NCBI GenBank assembly: GCA_003427395.1
Contig: BFEA01000300.1
Location: 934,255-998,091, forward strand
Length of the DNA stretch: 63,837 nucleotides
DNA from: Chara braunii
Lineage: Eukaryota > Streptophyta > Charophyceae > Charales > Characeae
Direction of reading: 5' to 3'
Positions within the stretch are counted from its first letter, which is position 1; each line of letters starts with the position of its first letter. Below are positions 21,786 through 33,690 of this stretch, piece by piece. The notes under the pieces are model-generated. The model did not search any database. It worked only from the letters and a program-made list of their open reading frames with translations, and had not been told where the DNA came from. Both the position numbers and the translations under genes were made by a program.

Positions 21786-24335
21786 ACACTGCAAGGCCCT
21801 ATGTTCTCCATCCTTGCAGAAGAATCAGGACAAGTCTCTCGATTTTCGACCCCTCTTCTTTTTCTTTTGAGATCCCTGCGACGAGGGTGCCTCACTAGCC
21901 TCTCTGGCCGCCTCATAGTATTGAGGCATACCCATAGGTTCCTCATGTCTCGTCTCTAACTCCTGAGTACTCGGCTCTATCCGTATTCCAACTCCCTCTG
22001 ACCTATACTCAGGTGTATCCAACCTCTTTGGTTTGCCCTCGATGACACCCTCTATCGCAACCATCATCTCTTCCTCGTGAGGCTCCTCTACCCTCTGCTC
22101 AGGCGAAAACAGACTCGCCTCTTCCTGCATAGTGTCGACTGCCTCAAGGAATATACCCATGGACCTCTCGTCAGATCCAAGTGCAGGCTTACTGAAAGTT
22201 GTCTGCGGCCTATCCTCTATTTGCATTGGCCCAGACTCTGCTGCTAGCTCAGAAGAAGCTATAGGTTGGGTGACAAAATTTGTAAGTGTCTGGAACTCAA
22301 AGACCTTCTTTTCTGCCTCTCTCTTCATCTTTGCTTCCCTTGGCTCTAGGATGACCTTTCCAATAGATGGAACATGAAAAGGTTCTGCCATAGGCGGCTA
22401 TCCAGATAGGCCTTGCGCCGCTTCGCCCCGCATATCATAGCGATCACACTCGGTTCTGTCCATTATTCTAGTAGGCGCTTCCCTATCTGTCCTGGCCGCC
22501 ACATCCCGAGGCTGCTGCCTCAAGTCCTGGATAATGGCAGCTTGGCTAGCCATCAATGCCCTAAGCTCCCGGACCTCTGCCTCAACTGTTTCCAGATGCA
22601 CTCCATGACTCACTTCTTTTATCTTCTTTTCGACCATATCATTTTTCAACATCAGATGATCCAGGTACACAAGATGTCTTCGTTAGGAAGAGGATCTTAT
22701 AGTCAAGGTACTCATCTGCCGTCCTCGATGTCCCAAGTCCTGCCCTCTCTGGAGCCGTCATACCCTCGCCATATGAGCCCCAAAACTCATCCCACATCTC
22801 CTTGATCCCACATGGTTTAGGGGGCGCGTCAAGTGGCTGATCCGGAAGTGCTCCTACCTCCACTAATCTCTGCCTCTACACCCAAATCTTCTCCACGCGC
22901 TTCCCCACTTTGCCCCGTCTCTCCTCTGTTGTCTCCCCTGCCGGTGATCTCTCTCTCGTGCGATGGTCCGTTCGCTCCGGAATCTCGGCCCTCGCCTCTC
23001 TCTGGCTGGCGCGGTTCCCGCGGTGGCTCCAGATGCACCGGCTCCTCGATGTCAGGATGCTCCTGCGCGTAAGCCGCCAGATGTCTATCGATCATAGAAA
23101 GGGCCTTTTTCCTCCGGTCTGCCCTCTCTCGCTCCATCTCTATCCTCATCGTCGGCGAAAGGACCGTCGACGAGGGAGGTGGTGGGATCTCCTCTTGTCG
23201 GGGCTCCTCTTCTCTCTCGCATGTCGCTTCTGATACACCCTCTAGTCCTAACCCCGCCGCGAGCCCGTAAGGTGGAATGTCCTCTCCAACCTTTATTACC
23301 TCCTCTGCTATGCGTCCACCCTGAGCACCACGCTCTACCTCTCTTTCGCCCTCATGGACCTCCTCTCGTGGCGCATCTCCAACCGGCTCATCATGCCCCT
23401 CATCAGTCTGAGACACTCTCCACTGCGAAGTATCCATGTGTGTCTTCAGTTCCTACAATGATCCTACGGATGGCGGCACCTCCTCTCTCGCGTGTTGGGA
23501 AAATCCGCTCAACTTTGCTCCAGTAATGCGCATTAAAAACCATTGGGCTCATCCCATACTCGGGATATGCCCCTCGCTCCTCTGCCACAGGTACTGACTC
23601 CTCCTCTCGCCTACCGAGTGCCTTTTGCCCTCCTCGAGATGACATGGCCTCTCTGGGCTCGGGATCCCGCCGCCTCTTGCTCCTCTGCCGTCTCTCGATC
23701 CTAGGTTGAGGTCGCTCTGGTCGTTGAAAGGCCTCTCTCAAATGTGCCCTGCAACTTTCCCAGCCCCGAGCCATATCCCTGATCTGCCTGGCCAATGGTC
23801 TCTCCGCCTTCCTAGTCCATAATGGCAACGTTCACGCCCACTCATCCCTCAATATGCGCTGATCATGCATGAACTGCTCGAAGGCGAGGAGAAAGTCTTC
23901 CACATTTCCAATCTGTAGACGGATCGGTCTGCCATTTGGTCCCACAGGTGATGGTCTCAGCTCCCGCATCCTCATCTCCACCTCTGGTCAGGTCCTCGCC
24001 TCCCTACGGATCCGTGCGATGGGCTCGTCGAATCTGCCAGCTCCTCTCAGCCTCTCAATCATTCGGGTCACTATCCATCCCATGTGCTCTGCATGATCTC
24101 TGGAGTCGTCCAAGAAGAGGTCTATATCTCCGTTGTCGTATAAGGGCGTGTGCTCCCTACGGTGAGACTCATGCCGCTCATAACCCCCTGATGCTCCCAA
24201 TGGCCACCGTGGTGGCCGCGTCCCCCTCCCTCCTCTCGGCGTGGCTGTCTTCGTAAAGTCAAACCTGCACAACAGGCGAAGAAGACGGCAGGCACACATT
24301 GGGGTAAGCAAAATAGGCATACCAACTGGTCCCAA
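21786..24335 (-). pseudogene. Second Gag-like ORF, downstream of integrase
   Basis: Minus-strand frames give, in order: a helical Gag-like segment (YDNGDIDLFLDD then MGWIVTRMIERLRGAGRFDE, about 24.2-24.0 kb), a second similar segment (IGNVEDFLLAFEQFMHDQ then WTRKAERPLARQIRDMARGW, about 23.9-23.7 kb), a long Glu/Arg/Pro-rich linker (23.6-22.0 kb), a Lys/Arg-rich patch (KKKKRGRKSRD), and a zinc-knuckle-like end. In the knuckle, C-x4-H-x4-C is present (21816 to 21786), but the first Cys codon position is TGA (21825-21827). Several other frame breaks occur. The position after integrase is unusual for gag; the plus-strand relic at 9.5 kb shows the same order. Confidence 0.7.
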
Positions 24336-25200
24336 CGAGCCTTGCCATCCATGCGGCTCTTCTCCACTTTATTAGACGCTTCCTGGATTCTTTCCTCGAT
24401 TGCACCCACCTGTCGCGCCCAAATGTCGAGCAACTCTTCAAAGAACAGATTGGTTTCAAAGTCCTGACGTCTCCAAGTCTTCAGGGAGCTCTTAATTGGG
24501 AAAGTGGCGTGTGTCCCGTACCATAGCGTGGCTGGCGCGTACTTAGTGGTTCTTTTTACAATAATATTATCGACAAAAAAAATGTCGCCCTTAGGTATTT
24601 TCAAGTTGGTCACTGATTAGGCCTACCTTCAGACCACTTAGCCAGACGGTTCGTAATGGTGCTATGCCCTCTTTCAACTGGAGCATTTGCCTGGGGGTGT
24701 GAGACCGTGGTGTAATTGGCTACCACGTCATACCTTGACAACAACTTTTGCACTTCCTGACAATACGAACTCTCTGACAAAGGGATAATGTAGGTAGTAC
24801 TCCTCGATGCAGCTTACCAAAACTGAACTGGTCTTTGTACAAATGACACGTCCATCTACAAAGCCAGAAAGGTTATTACGTGCATCGAAGATGTAATTGT
24901 AGCCATGATCCCCAATTGGCATGAAGAGTAAGTCAAGATATATTACGGCCTCCATTTCCCTTTTTAACCTCGGATGTAGCGGCTCTCTCGGTCTCCTCAC
25001 TTGACAAGGTACGCAGGAACGACATAACTTACTGACCATCTCCATCATTCCATCCCCATAGTATAGCTCGCTTATCTTGGCATACGTGGCACTAACTTCC
25101 CGATGTCCTTCCTCAATACCATCATGAAGCGCAACTATTATATTGATCTGACGGTTTCTGCACACACAACCCTTCTGGGGTTTTCCACTTGCCTTTTTAC
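24330..25200 (-). pseudogene. Outer element integrase, active site deleted
   Basis: The zinc-binding domain is clear: ALHDGIEEGHREVSATYAKI, ending CRSCVPCQ (HHCC, about 25.1-25.0 kb). The core starts with YLDLLFMPIGDHGYNYIFDA, which holds the first catalytic Asp. At about 24745-24760 the segment that should carry the second Asp (DRGSEF-like, as in the 8.9-kb relic) is missing: the reading goes from REFVLS straight into EVQKLLSRYD in another frame. HPQANAPVERGH with the Glu follows. The C-terminal part (YAPATLWYGTHATFP, ARQVGAIEERIQEA) runs to about 24.33 kb, then shifts into the second Gag-like ORF. Confidence 0.85.
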
Positions 25201-26330
25201 AAAGAGATGACCATCCTTCACCAAATAGAGATGCCTCATCTTTTGAGCCCTTTCGCTAGCATCCTTATCCCGCATCTCACATGATAGGAGAAGTCCCAAC
25301 TACAAGTAGATTCCATCATTCTCCTCTGTACGGAATGCCTTTTTGATCTCTGCCTCCTCAAACTCGTCATCCTGACTTTCAGGCACGACGTCTTCATCCC
25401 TAGCTGGATTCAACGAGCTTATCTGATCAAAGTTCTCCTGCAGAAGCGTATTGACGAGGAGGTACATTCCTCCCATCAATTCATCGTGCTTCTCTACCTG
25501 GTCTTACTCTTTCTCTATCGTTATCACCTCCTCCACCAGACTATGTGTGCTTGCTACTGTTAATTTCATCATCCATTGTACATCCTTGCCGCCCCATGGG
25601 TCTTCTTCCTCAAAAGTCTTAAGTACTAACTCTGCCTTCTTCTCATATCCGCTAGGAGCAAGCCAAATATGATAACCAATGTTATTGTGCACTCGCAAGG
25701 ACCATTCATTTATATGAAGGCGGACGTTTTCTTCTTGATCCAGAAACCCATCAACGGGGGCGCAACCTCTACTGCCTTCTCCTTCTGCTGGTCTCAGTCG
25801 ATGCGGCTTAACCCATCCTCTCTATTCTTGTTCCCATGGATCCTTTCCATCTTAAAGTTAAACATTCAGATATAAGCCAACCATCTGGCGGCTATAGGAT
25901 CTCATGGAACATAATCTCTCAACGAGTTGGCGAGCGCAATGGGGGGGTCCACCCTTAATATGAACCTCTAGCCAAAGATATAATTCCGGAAGATCCTTAG
26001 GCAGTGAAGGACGGCAAGGGTTTTATTTTTAAACTGAGAGTAATTTCTCTCCGTTGTATAAAGTATTCGACTCTCAAACCTCAATGACCTCTCGCTTCCT
26101 TCAACATTCGCCTGAATTAGGACTCCTCCCAAGGCATTCGACCCAATGTCTGTTTCAACAACGAATGGTCCTACCTCCGTGGCATCCTAGTTTGGCGCTC
26201 TCGGTACTAACCCTCCTTTTCGAAATTCCTCCTTCATCCTAGTCGCCGTTTTTTCCTGCTCCTCACCCCAGATCCATTCTTGATCCTGACGAACTAACTT
26301 TCTTAAGTGTTCAGTCTTGGCAGCAAAGTT
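25200..26330 (-). pseudogene. Outer element RNase H and connector
   Basis: Visible pieces are PFVVETDIGSNALGGVLIQA (RNase H first Asp and glycines, about 26.15 kb), then after a frameshift ERNYSQFKNKTLAVLHC and FRNYIFG (about 26.05-25.95 kb). The connector IWLAPSGYEKKAELVLKTFE (25.6-25.65 kb) pairs with MWFAPATFMKIEGLVLKSFV in the 8.03-kb relic. Multiple stops. This links RT to integrase in the usual Ty3/gypsy order. Confidence 0.8.
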
Positions 26331-27160
26331 CTTGACGAAGGTCCTCCAGAATCCACATGTACCGAGGACGTTTCTAACATTTGTTACCGAATGGAATGGT
26401 ACTGGTCATTCAATAATGTTGTATGTCTTTTTCACGTTCGGTCGACGACCCTTCTCACTACAGATGAACCCCAAGATGGTAGCCTCTCTCATGCAGTATC
26501 TGGATTTGGCTCCACTTGCCGTGAGGTTGTGCTCCTCAAGCAAGCTCATGACTTTATCTAGATCCTGAATGTGCATCCTGACAAAACGCCTTACTCCCGG
26601 CAAGACCTCGTCACTCTCCTTTTCTCTTGGTCTCTTTATCGCCAAGTCGTCGATATATGGCTGAGTGATATGCGAGCAGACTGACTACATCATTCGAATC
26701 ATATGTCGTTGAACCATTGTCATTGCATTAGTCCATTCTTGTGGAGCCACATTCATATAGATCATTCCTCTAGGCGTATGCATCGCCGTCACCGGCCTGT
26801 CTGGAGGGTAGACCGAAAACTGGTCGTACCCCAAGTAGAGGTCTATAAGTGAAATTATAGGCCTTCCATCACATTATTCTGACAGTGCGTCTGCATGCGG
26901 CAAACCTCCCGCATCTCGCACAGTCAGCTCATTCAGTCGTTGCAAATCTTGCACCCACCTTAACGTCCCATTAGGCTTGACAAAACAAAACTATGGAGAC
27001 GCATACGGCTCACTCGAGTAGTCAGCGACATGCATATGTATCTTGCCATCAAGATAATCCACCATCTTTTTCTCCTCGTCAGGATTAGAATATTGTGCCC
27101 CTCTCAAATTTCAGGGCTCGTGCGGCACGGTATGAATCCGGATCATGGGAATCTTGTTCA
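26330..27160 (-). pseudogene. Outer element reverse transcriptase
   Basis: One minus-strand frame with at least four in-frame stops gives a nearly complete RT: fingers (YASP*FCFVKPNGTLRW, VQDLQRLNELTVRDAGGLPH), the first Asp region (IISLIDLYLGYDQFSV, about 26.84 kb), PRGMIYMNVAPQEWTNAM, the catalytic YIDD (codons at 26646-26657), and the thumb (HIQDLDKVMSLLEEHNLTAS, ILGFICSEKGRRPN). Catalytic aspartates are kept while nonsense changes have built up, mostly Trp or Gln codons turned to stops. Confidence 0.9.
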
Positions 27161-27820
27161 CTCCCGTCTCCCGCGTTGATCATCATTGAATGCATAGGCG
27201 CGATGCCTCTTCTTCATCAATTATATCATCAGCGCCCTTTTCCGGGGTAGTAGGAACTCCGACTCTCCCACTATCAACTTCTCCTCATTCCCTTCATTGA
27301 TACGACACGGCCCTGCCGCTGCTTGCTTCCTCATGCGTCGTATCAATCCTCGTTCTCGCTCATAACAAACCTCCTCATCTTCCGTGACGAAAACGAGAAC
27401 TGGGCGGCACTTCTTATCTATCGTCTTGTGTCGTCTTTGGGAACCTTTCTTGAGTCGTCCCCTAAAAAAGGCCGGCTTACTACTCGCATCTGCATTAACG
27501 CAAGGTCCCTCCTTCCCCGGATGTCGATAAACCAACTCCAGTTCCCCAGCCTGGGGACATTCCAGGACCTGTTCCCTCAGTGCCTAAATGGCGTCTGGAT
27601 CTGCCATCTCGTGTAGCGCTATTACATTCACGGCCTTGTTTACGTCCGATAAACTGAGGGAAAATGCCGCACCTCTTTCTTCCTCCTCTGGCTCCATAAG
27701 GAGTCTCTGACGCTCATCCTCAGACTCCTCAATCGTAAACGACCCAGGATTGAGCCCGGTTCCTTATCCTCCGTGGACCTGTGTTTCGACAAGTGATTAT
27801 TTCATAATTTTCGCATATCG
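27160..27820 (-). pseudogene. Protease-RT linker of outer pol
   Basis: Starting at the inner element's left edge, minus codons read ICENYEIITCRNTGPRRIRN (from about 27.82 kb). After frame breaks, acidic linker sequence follows with LVYRHPGKEGPC (about 27.53 kb) and KKCRPVLVFVTEDEE. I recall this linker following protease in Chara retroelement proteins. The protease it should follow lies at 47.1 kb, on the other side of the inner element. Confidence 0.75.
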
Positions 27821-28829
27821 GTGTCGGGCGCATCGGTCCGGCACCGCACGCGGCAGCGCGGGACCCTCTCGGCCGCGTCACATAGGAGTTGGACCTACCT
27901 TGCCGCGAACACACAAATGGAGCTTCCTTAGGCCGCTCCGGCCGAGTGCACCAGCCATACCTCTCGCGAGCCCCTACGACAAGATAGGGTCTACGCGAGG
28001 CACAACTTACCTCCACCTTACAGGAGATGTCACCTCCCTTCGCTGGGCGTATTCCCACCGAGCTACCAGTCCACAGTACGAAAGCTACTCGGTTGCAATC
28101 GCAGAGGTGGACCAACAAAAGGCGTTTCTCGTTTGCTGTAACATTGGGGGTACGCGCGGTAATACGCCTATCGGACCCGCACGTGAACCGAGATCTTGGG
28201 GGGCTGAGGTCCCAAGCGCGACTCGTCGTCGGTCGACTAGGATGCATCCCACACACCACGCACACACCACTTCACGAACACAAAAATAAAACACACACAC
28301 ACGAAACGACGCAACACAAACAACGCGACAACGCTCCTAGCCCCTTGGTAGTCATCCCATAACTTTCCGATGCAGAAATCGAATTGGCGTAACGTGCGAG
28401 ACTTAGTTTAAAACCGCGCAGACGAAGGGCTATCTCATATCGACTCGCAATGCAGACATGCGCAAGCAGTCGCAATGATGGCATACTATGTAGTGCCCAT
28501 AATCAATCGGTCCCTCGTGGGTCCGAATACCGCTTATGACACTCAAGTGTCAGACTTGAAGTGTCGTGAGAGTCTAATCCTTCACGACATTGCATGACTG
28601 AAGGAATAGTCGTGCAACCGCCGGTCTGAGCGTCTCGGTAGGCAAGGCAAATAGGCTCTGCACGGGGGCAGATTCTTCCCTACAGAGTCTAGGGCTTGAG
28701 ATGTCATGGACAAGGCCCTTGAATCCCGACCCCGGACTAACATCCAACTATAAAAATCTCTAAGAAGCAAAGGATAAAAGGCGATCTCCCTTTTTCTCTC
28801 AAGCCATAATCTGGCTAACCCTTGCGCAC

Positions 28830-28898
28830 GAAAAGGCACTTATCCTACGGCAAGCGCTGCCGAAATTTTCTTAGTTTAAAGATGATAGATTATATATA
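28830..28898. repeat. Inverted segment at a deletion breakpoint in LTR B
   Basis: This stretch is the reverse complement of about 41838-41910 in LTR C (for example GAAGCGCTGCCGAAATTTTC type sequence here against AAATTTCGGCAGCGCTTCC in C). The segment equal to C 41100-41840 is missing. Deletion and a 70-bp inversion therefore happened at the same junction. Confidence 0.8.
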
Positions 28899-29509
28899 TC
28901 AGCCTGAATACGAAAACAAAAATATTTTTTTGACTTTCCAAGGTCCAATTTTGTCGAACTCCCTGAATTAGCAAAACATTTGGGCAGCACTCCCTTTAGA
29001 ATAGGAGACTTCCCAGATTTTTACTAGGTCATATATAAACTTTAGACAAGTAGAACTTTGACAAATCAAAATTTGACTAACTCCTTGGCTTTGCAGAAAT
29101 TTCGGCAGCGCTTCCCGTAGAGAAAGTAGCTTACCAAAATTTATACAAAGCCAAGTATAACAAAAGATCCTAGAAAATACGAGAATCGATCTAAGTAAAA
29201 AAAACTTATCCAAGAAAATGCAGGAACTGGACTAACTCCTATCGCTCTAGCATGTGGCGAACAACTACAGCAACTACCTGTCAAACTGAAACTCACACCA
29301 AGTAGTAGCCTCACTCAGTCTCATGCAGGCCAAACCACAAAGGTATGTACTCTCACCATCCCCAAGCCAACTTGGCAGACAATAGTTCGTAATCTCTCGA
29401 TGCTCTATTCCCTTATGCCCAGCCGTTCATCTTAGAAACAAGGCTCAGCCTGCCCAAGGTTACCTTCAGTTATACTCTTAATTATACTCTCTTCACTTCA
29501 TGATAAGCT

Positions 29510-30025
29510 ATAGTCAGGCCGTAGAATCTTATGAATCCCATGCCTGGCTAGCCTGTTCATAAATAGGATAGTATAAAATATAACCAAAATATAATATTTT
29601 GGATTCCAGCATGTGCGAGGCATTGGGCCAGATCGTCCAATCTTATGGAACATATCCGGTCCTCTGCCATGTTCATTTCTCTCTGATCCACTGTGTGCGG
29701 CATGAGTCCAAGGCCGTCCAATCTTATGGGTATGCCCTGCCCTCAGCGAGAATTAGTCCCTCAGAATGAAACAGGGAGGGGCTGAGTCGTCCAAACTTAT
29801 GGACTTGCTCATACCCTCCTCGACCAAAAAACCCCAATCAAACATGACAACTAAGCCCTCCAATCTTATGGTACAGGTTTGGCCCCTGAAAAGTCAGCCA
29901 CAGTCAGACCCTCACAATTCAGAGCAATCAAAACGTCCAATCTTATGGAACTGGTCTGACTCTCCATGCAATTCAAAAATAAACACAGCGATCAGGTCGT
30001 CCAATCTTATGGAACTGGTCTGACC
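29510..30025. repeat. Hairpin array 1 in LTR B
   Basis: Seven units with CGTCCAATCTTATGG-type cores are centred near 29520, 29640, 29728, 29795, 29861, 29939 and 30001. Stems include GGGCCAGAT/ATCCGGTCC (8 of 9 with one wobble) and CTAAGCC/GGTTTGG with two G-T pairs. Confidence 0.75.
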
Positions 30026-31689
30026 CCATAGGACCCCGTCAGCCTCAGGCAAAACCACCTTTCACCCACGCTTCCCCCAGATGCACCCCCTTTGTGTTCA
30101 CAATCTGCGTTCAGGCAATCAATAAACTGAAACTGCAATTGCACATACATTCCTTTATTTAGCCTGAATTGAGTCTTGTCAGTCAAACCAAAGTCAAATA
30201 AGGGTGCACGCAACATACTAAGTCAAATATAACAAGATGTACAGGTAGGGGTTATACCAGGGTATATAGACGGGAAGCAATGGTTACCTCTCAGTTCCCT
30301 GCCTCCAGAACTCCTCCTAAGTTCCGGCAGAGCTCCCGCAATCGGTGGGCAGACTCCCCACAGAGTCTTGCTACGGTCCTACAGGTTGCAATCCCGCCTG
30401 CCGCCTTCCTCTCAGATCAGGACTAGACTTAGATTTAGAAGGGCAGAAGCAGAAGTATTAAGTCTCTCAGATACAAGAGGGGTGCACTCAGAGTCGCAGG
30501 AGAGGGTCTTCCATCCTTCAGTCGCCTGAGGGCCCCGCAATGGCAGCCAAAACAGAACAGCTTGACCAAACTGACGTCCACTACTGAACCGACTTCCTTC
30601 TAACGACCTCTCGGGTCATAGCACTAATCCTTCCACACAAGCCGACCATCCCTCCTTTCTAATTCAATTACTTCTCCCTTCACGCCTCGCTCGAACAATA
30701 GCCGATCACAACCCAAACACCTAGAGGGAGCTCATCACACCCGTAGAATAGATCAGCAACTCGCGTATACAGCAATTGCCCCCTCGTCTCAGTCCTGCGC
30801 ATTACCACCTTACATTCAACCTCGTTGCGGCCCTTCAATCATAACCACCATTGCCATTCAATAACGTAGCCAGCAGTCTCGCAGGCTGCTCTTCCGCTGC
30901 GCAACCTTGTAGCGGAGCACTGGGCAGCGGATGAGGCCGCCAGTCTACAGGGCTCGGCAGTAGTAAATATGAAAGAACGATCTGCAGGTGGGCACCACTG
31001 TAGCAGCAGTAAGGCGCCGGGCGGTATCAACAGCCCAGCCACACGGTACAGCGAACACACCCGCCCGCAGGAGGACCTCGCAAGGTGCAGGTGGGATAGG
31101 CGGCAGGGCAATGATGGGGCTCAGATGGGGACGTCCGGTCATTCGGCACGGACCACGCAGCACACAACCTGCCGGTATCTGGTTTCCACCACCCGCTGGC
31201 CAGGGACTCACTCCACCAGCCACCTGTCGCCTCTGGTAGGTCGGCACGAGCATCCCGGACTGAGCAATCTCCCTCCTCCACGCCTGGCTTGCAATAGCGG
31301 TTAGGTTCACCCCACTCCATAGCCTTCGAAGGCGGCAGACTCATGTGTTCCGTCACCGGTCCCCTCTAGGTGCATGAGCACCTCACTTCTGGGCACATTC
31401 GATCTCAGACAGGCCCCCGATTCGCAGCTAGCCACACGCCCCCTTACCAGCAGGTGGACTCCCCCCTTCTCTCTCCCTCTCTGGCGACTCGCACCTTGAC
31501 CACCAATAGACCGAGCGATTTTGAATGAATCTTCCGCTAACGCCCGGAAAGGTACATTCAAATTCGCCACCTCTCAACCTTTTTACCCGGGCGCAGCTCC
31601 CATCCCTCGTAGTGTATAGCTGACCCCCTAACTTCCCGATCCGGCCTCACCATTCGATCTGTAATGGCCGAAGACCATTACCTAGCACT

Positions 31690-32660
31690 ATACCCCGCCC
31701 GTTTTTATTGAGAATGGGGCGAGTAATCGACTTTTTTTTCCGCTCCGCCATATCTCTTCCCCTCCATATCTTCACGCACTACTTTCTTTACTAACTTACA
31801 ATCTACTAATCTAATCCTAAAACTAACTTTGGATTCCGGGTCGCCATGGCCTGAAACCCCCGGGTAGGCTCTCTCCCTGCCCGATTCCATCGGGAAACGA
31901 GCGAGCCCTTCTATCGTCTCTCCGCCATATTCCCTCTGTCTCTCAATGCACCTGGGCGCGAATCCTGCCCAGGCTCATTTATCTGTTTCCTCCCTCCATT
32001 TTCCTGGCGCAACCCAAAACTCGCCTAACTCAAAACTCACTAACTCTCTCTCCAATCTAACTCCACGGTGACGCTCACCCCGGCCTAAACCCCCTACTCT
32101 AATCCCTTTCCCGGTCGTTTCCATTAGAAATCGACTAACACTCTCGGTTTTTTCTTTTTCTTCTCTATCTCCTTCACTCCGCCATAGCTCCGGCGCACCA
32201 CCCTTCTCTAATAGTTCTCACTCTACTAACTCCTTACTAATTCTGACATGAGAAACGGAGTCGCCCTGTACAAAAACCTTGGAATCCTTTTTTTCCCCGC
32301 CCAAATCCGTTCCTTAATGGATGAGCTATGCCCCTTCTCCATCGCAGTTCCCTCCGAATGAACCCGGCGCAGACTCGCGCCCAGGTTCATTCGTTCTACC
32401 ATCCATCATCCTGACTCTTTCCGCTGCCGCCCCGTCGCCCCCACTGCCTGTTGCTTCAGCGCCCAACACTCGTTCCCTGTCGCCGTAAACTTTGCGCTCG
32501 TCCCTCATGCGCTATCACCCCGCTGTCTGCCCGATACCCCCTGACCAGCGTTGTTTTCCTACAACGCTCGACCTACTCTCCGCCCCCTATCCGCTCCACA
32601 GCCGCTCCGACTGTATGTGGCACAGTCCGCTGCCCAGGTTCATCCTGGGCTCCCTCCCCA
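31690..32660. repeat. Hairpin array 2 in LTR B
   Basis: Stems include CGCCC/GGGCG around the loop GTTTTTATTGAGAATG (about 31698), CCTGGGC/GCCCAGG (31951-31973), GTCGTTTC/GAAATCGAC with one bulged base (about 32115-32135), and GCCCAGG/CCTGGGC (about 32630-32650). GCCCAGGTTCAT recurs in several of them. Confidence 0.65.
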
Positions 32661-33650
32661 CGTCCGTCGGGCTCACTGCTCCACCACCCCGTCTGGCTCT
32701 GTGGTCCGCTCCGCCCCCAACTGCCCTGTACAGCTAGCTGCGCTCGGTGGTGGCTGCGATCCTACTCCCGACGAACTTCCCCTCGGCCTTGTTCTGCACA
32801 GGCCAGCGCCTGCCTGTTCTCCTCCGCGCAGGCCCTGCCACCCCTTCGGCCCTTCAACGGCCAAGTCCCACTCACGTCCCTTACCGCAGGCCATGGGGCC
32901 AAAGGCGTGGGCCTGCCATATGCCTGGGCCCAGTTGCAGCGGCCGGGCGCAACCTTTGTGGGTGTTGGGATGTACAAATAGGACTTTTGCCCGGCCCCTC
33001 CTTCGCGTTTCGCTATCTCGTTCAGGCACTATCTGCCTTTCTCCTCTGAGCTCGGAAGGCATGCCCGACAAATAGAACACACCCCCACGCGGCCGTGTCT
33101 GCGGGTGCGGCTTAGGTCGCGACACCGCGACCATGAAAAAAGTAAATAAAAAAAATAGTAAATGTCGGGGAACCGCGGGGCTGTCGGCACCCTGCCAACC
33201 CCACGGATTGGGCCCGCCGCAGCGCCCGTAAACAAAACCGAGGGGGATAGCCTTCGCGGCCCTCAACCCCATCGATCCCTTTTGCGACGCTCCGCTGCAG
33301 TTGCGGCGCTGACGCCCGCGGGCCTCGATCCCCAAACCTCCGTATCGTCAACCCAACTGCAGTAACCTATAGGGCTAAGCCCAAGCCTGGAGTTGGCCCA
33401 CGCAAAACCCAATATAAGGTGATGCGGCGTAGTGCCTAGGCAAAAAAAAACGGCCTGGGCATCAACTTTGCCTGAAACCAAACCCATAGCCGCTGAGTAT
33501 CCATGCCGGCCTACCCAAACCGTGTCGTACCCACCCCCGCGCGCCATCCTGTGCCGCCTCATTTACCGAGCAAGGTCGCACTGTCGCTGTCGATGCCGTC
33601 GTCCTCGCACGCGCGCTCGCCTCGGTCGAACGTACCAATCAAAAGAAAAT
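32300..33650. other. GC-rich block of the B/C LTR subfamily
   Basis: This stretch and its copy in C (about 45500-46790) are clearly GC-richer than the rest of the LTR and are open in several frames on both strands (for example minus 32673-33335 and, in C, minus 45757-46521). Open length in several frames at once is expected from GC-rich DNA, and frames do not match between copies end to end, so I do not call a gene. I cannot find this block in A or D. Confidence 0.5.
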
Positions 33651-33658
33651 ATCCTTAA

Positions 33659-33690
33659 NTCCTACTTAATAAAAAAAAAAAAAAAAAAAA
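33659..33690. other. Ambiguous base (N) beside a poly-A run
   Basis: A single N at 33659 is followed by A20 at 33671-33690. The same place in LTR C (about 46828-46860) has a broken A/T-rich run and no N, so base-calling or assembly around the homopolymer is uncertain. Confidence 0.9.

Noticed and set aside
22829-23526. Plus-strand ORFs over the second Gag-like region
   Set aside because: They are antisense shadows of the Arg/Glu-rich minus-strand ORF.
28268-28362. CA-rich stretch in the LTR as a separate microsatellite
   Set aside because: Short, impure and shared between LTR copies; part of the LTR.
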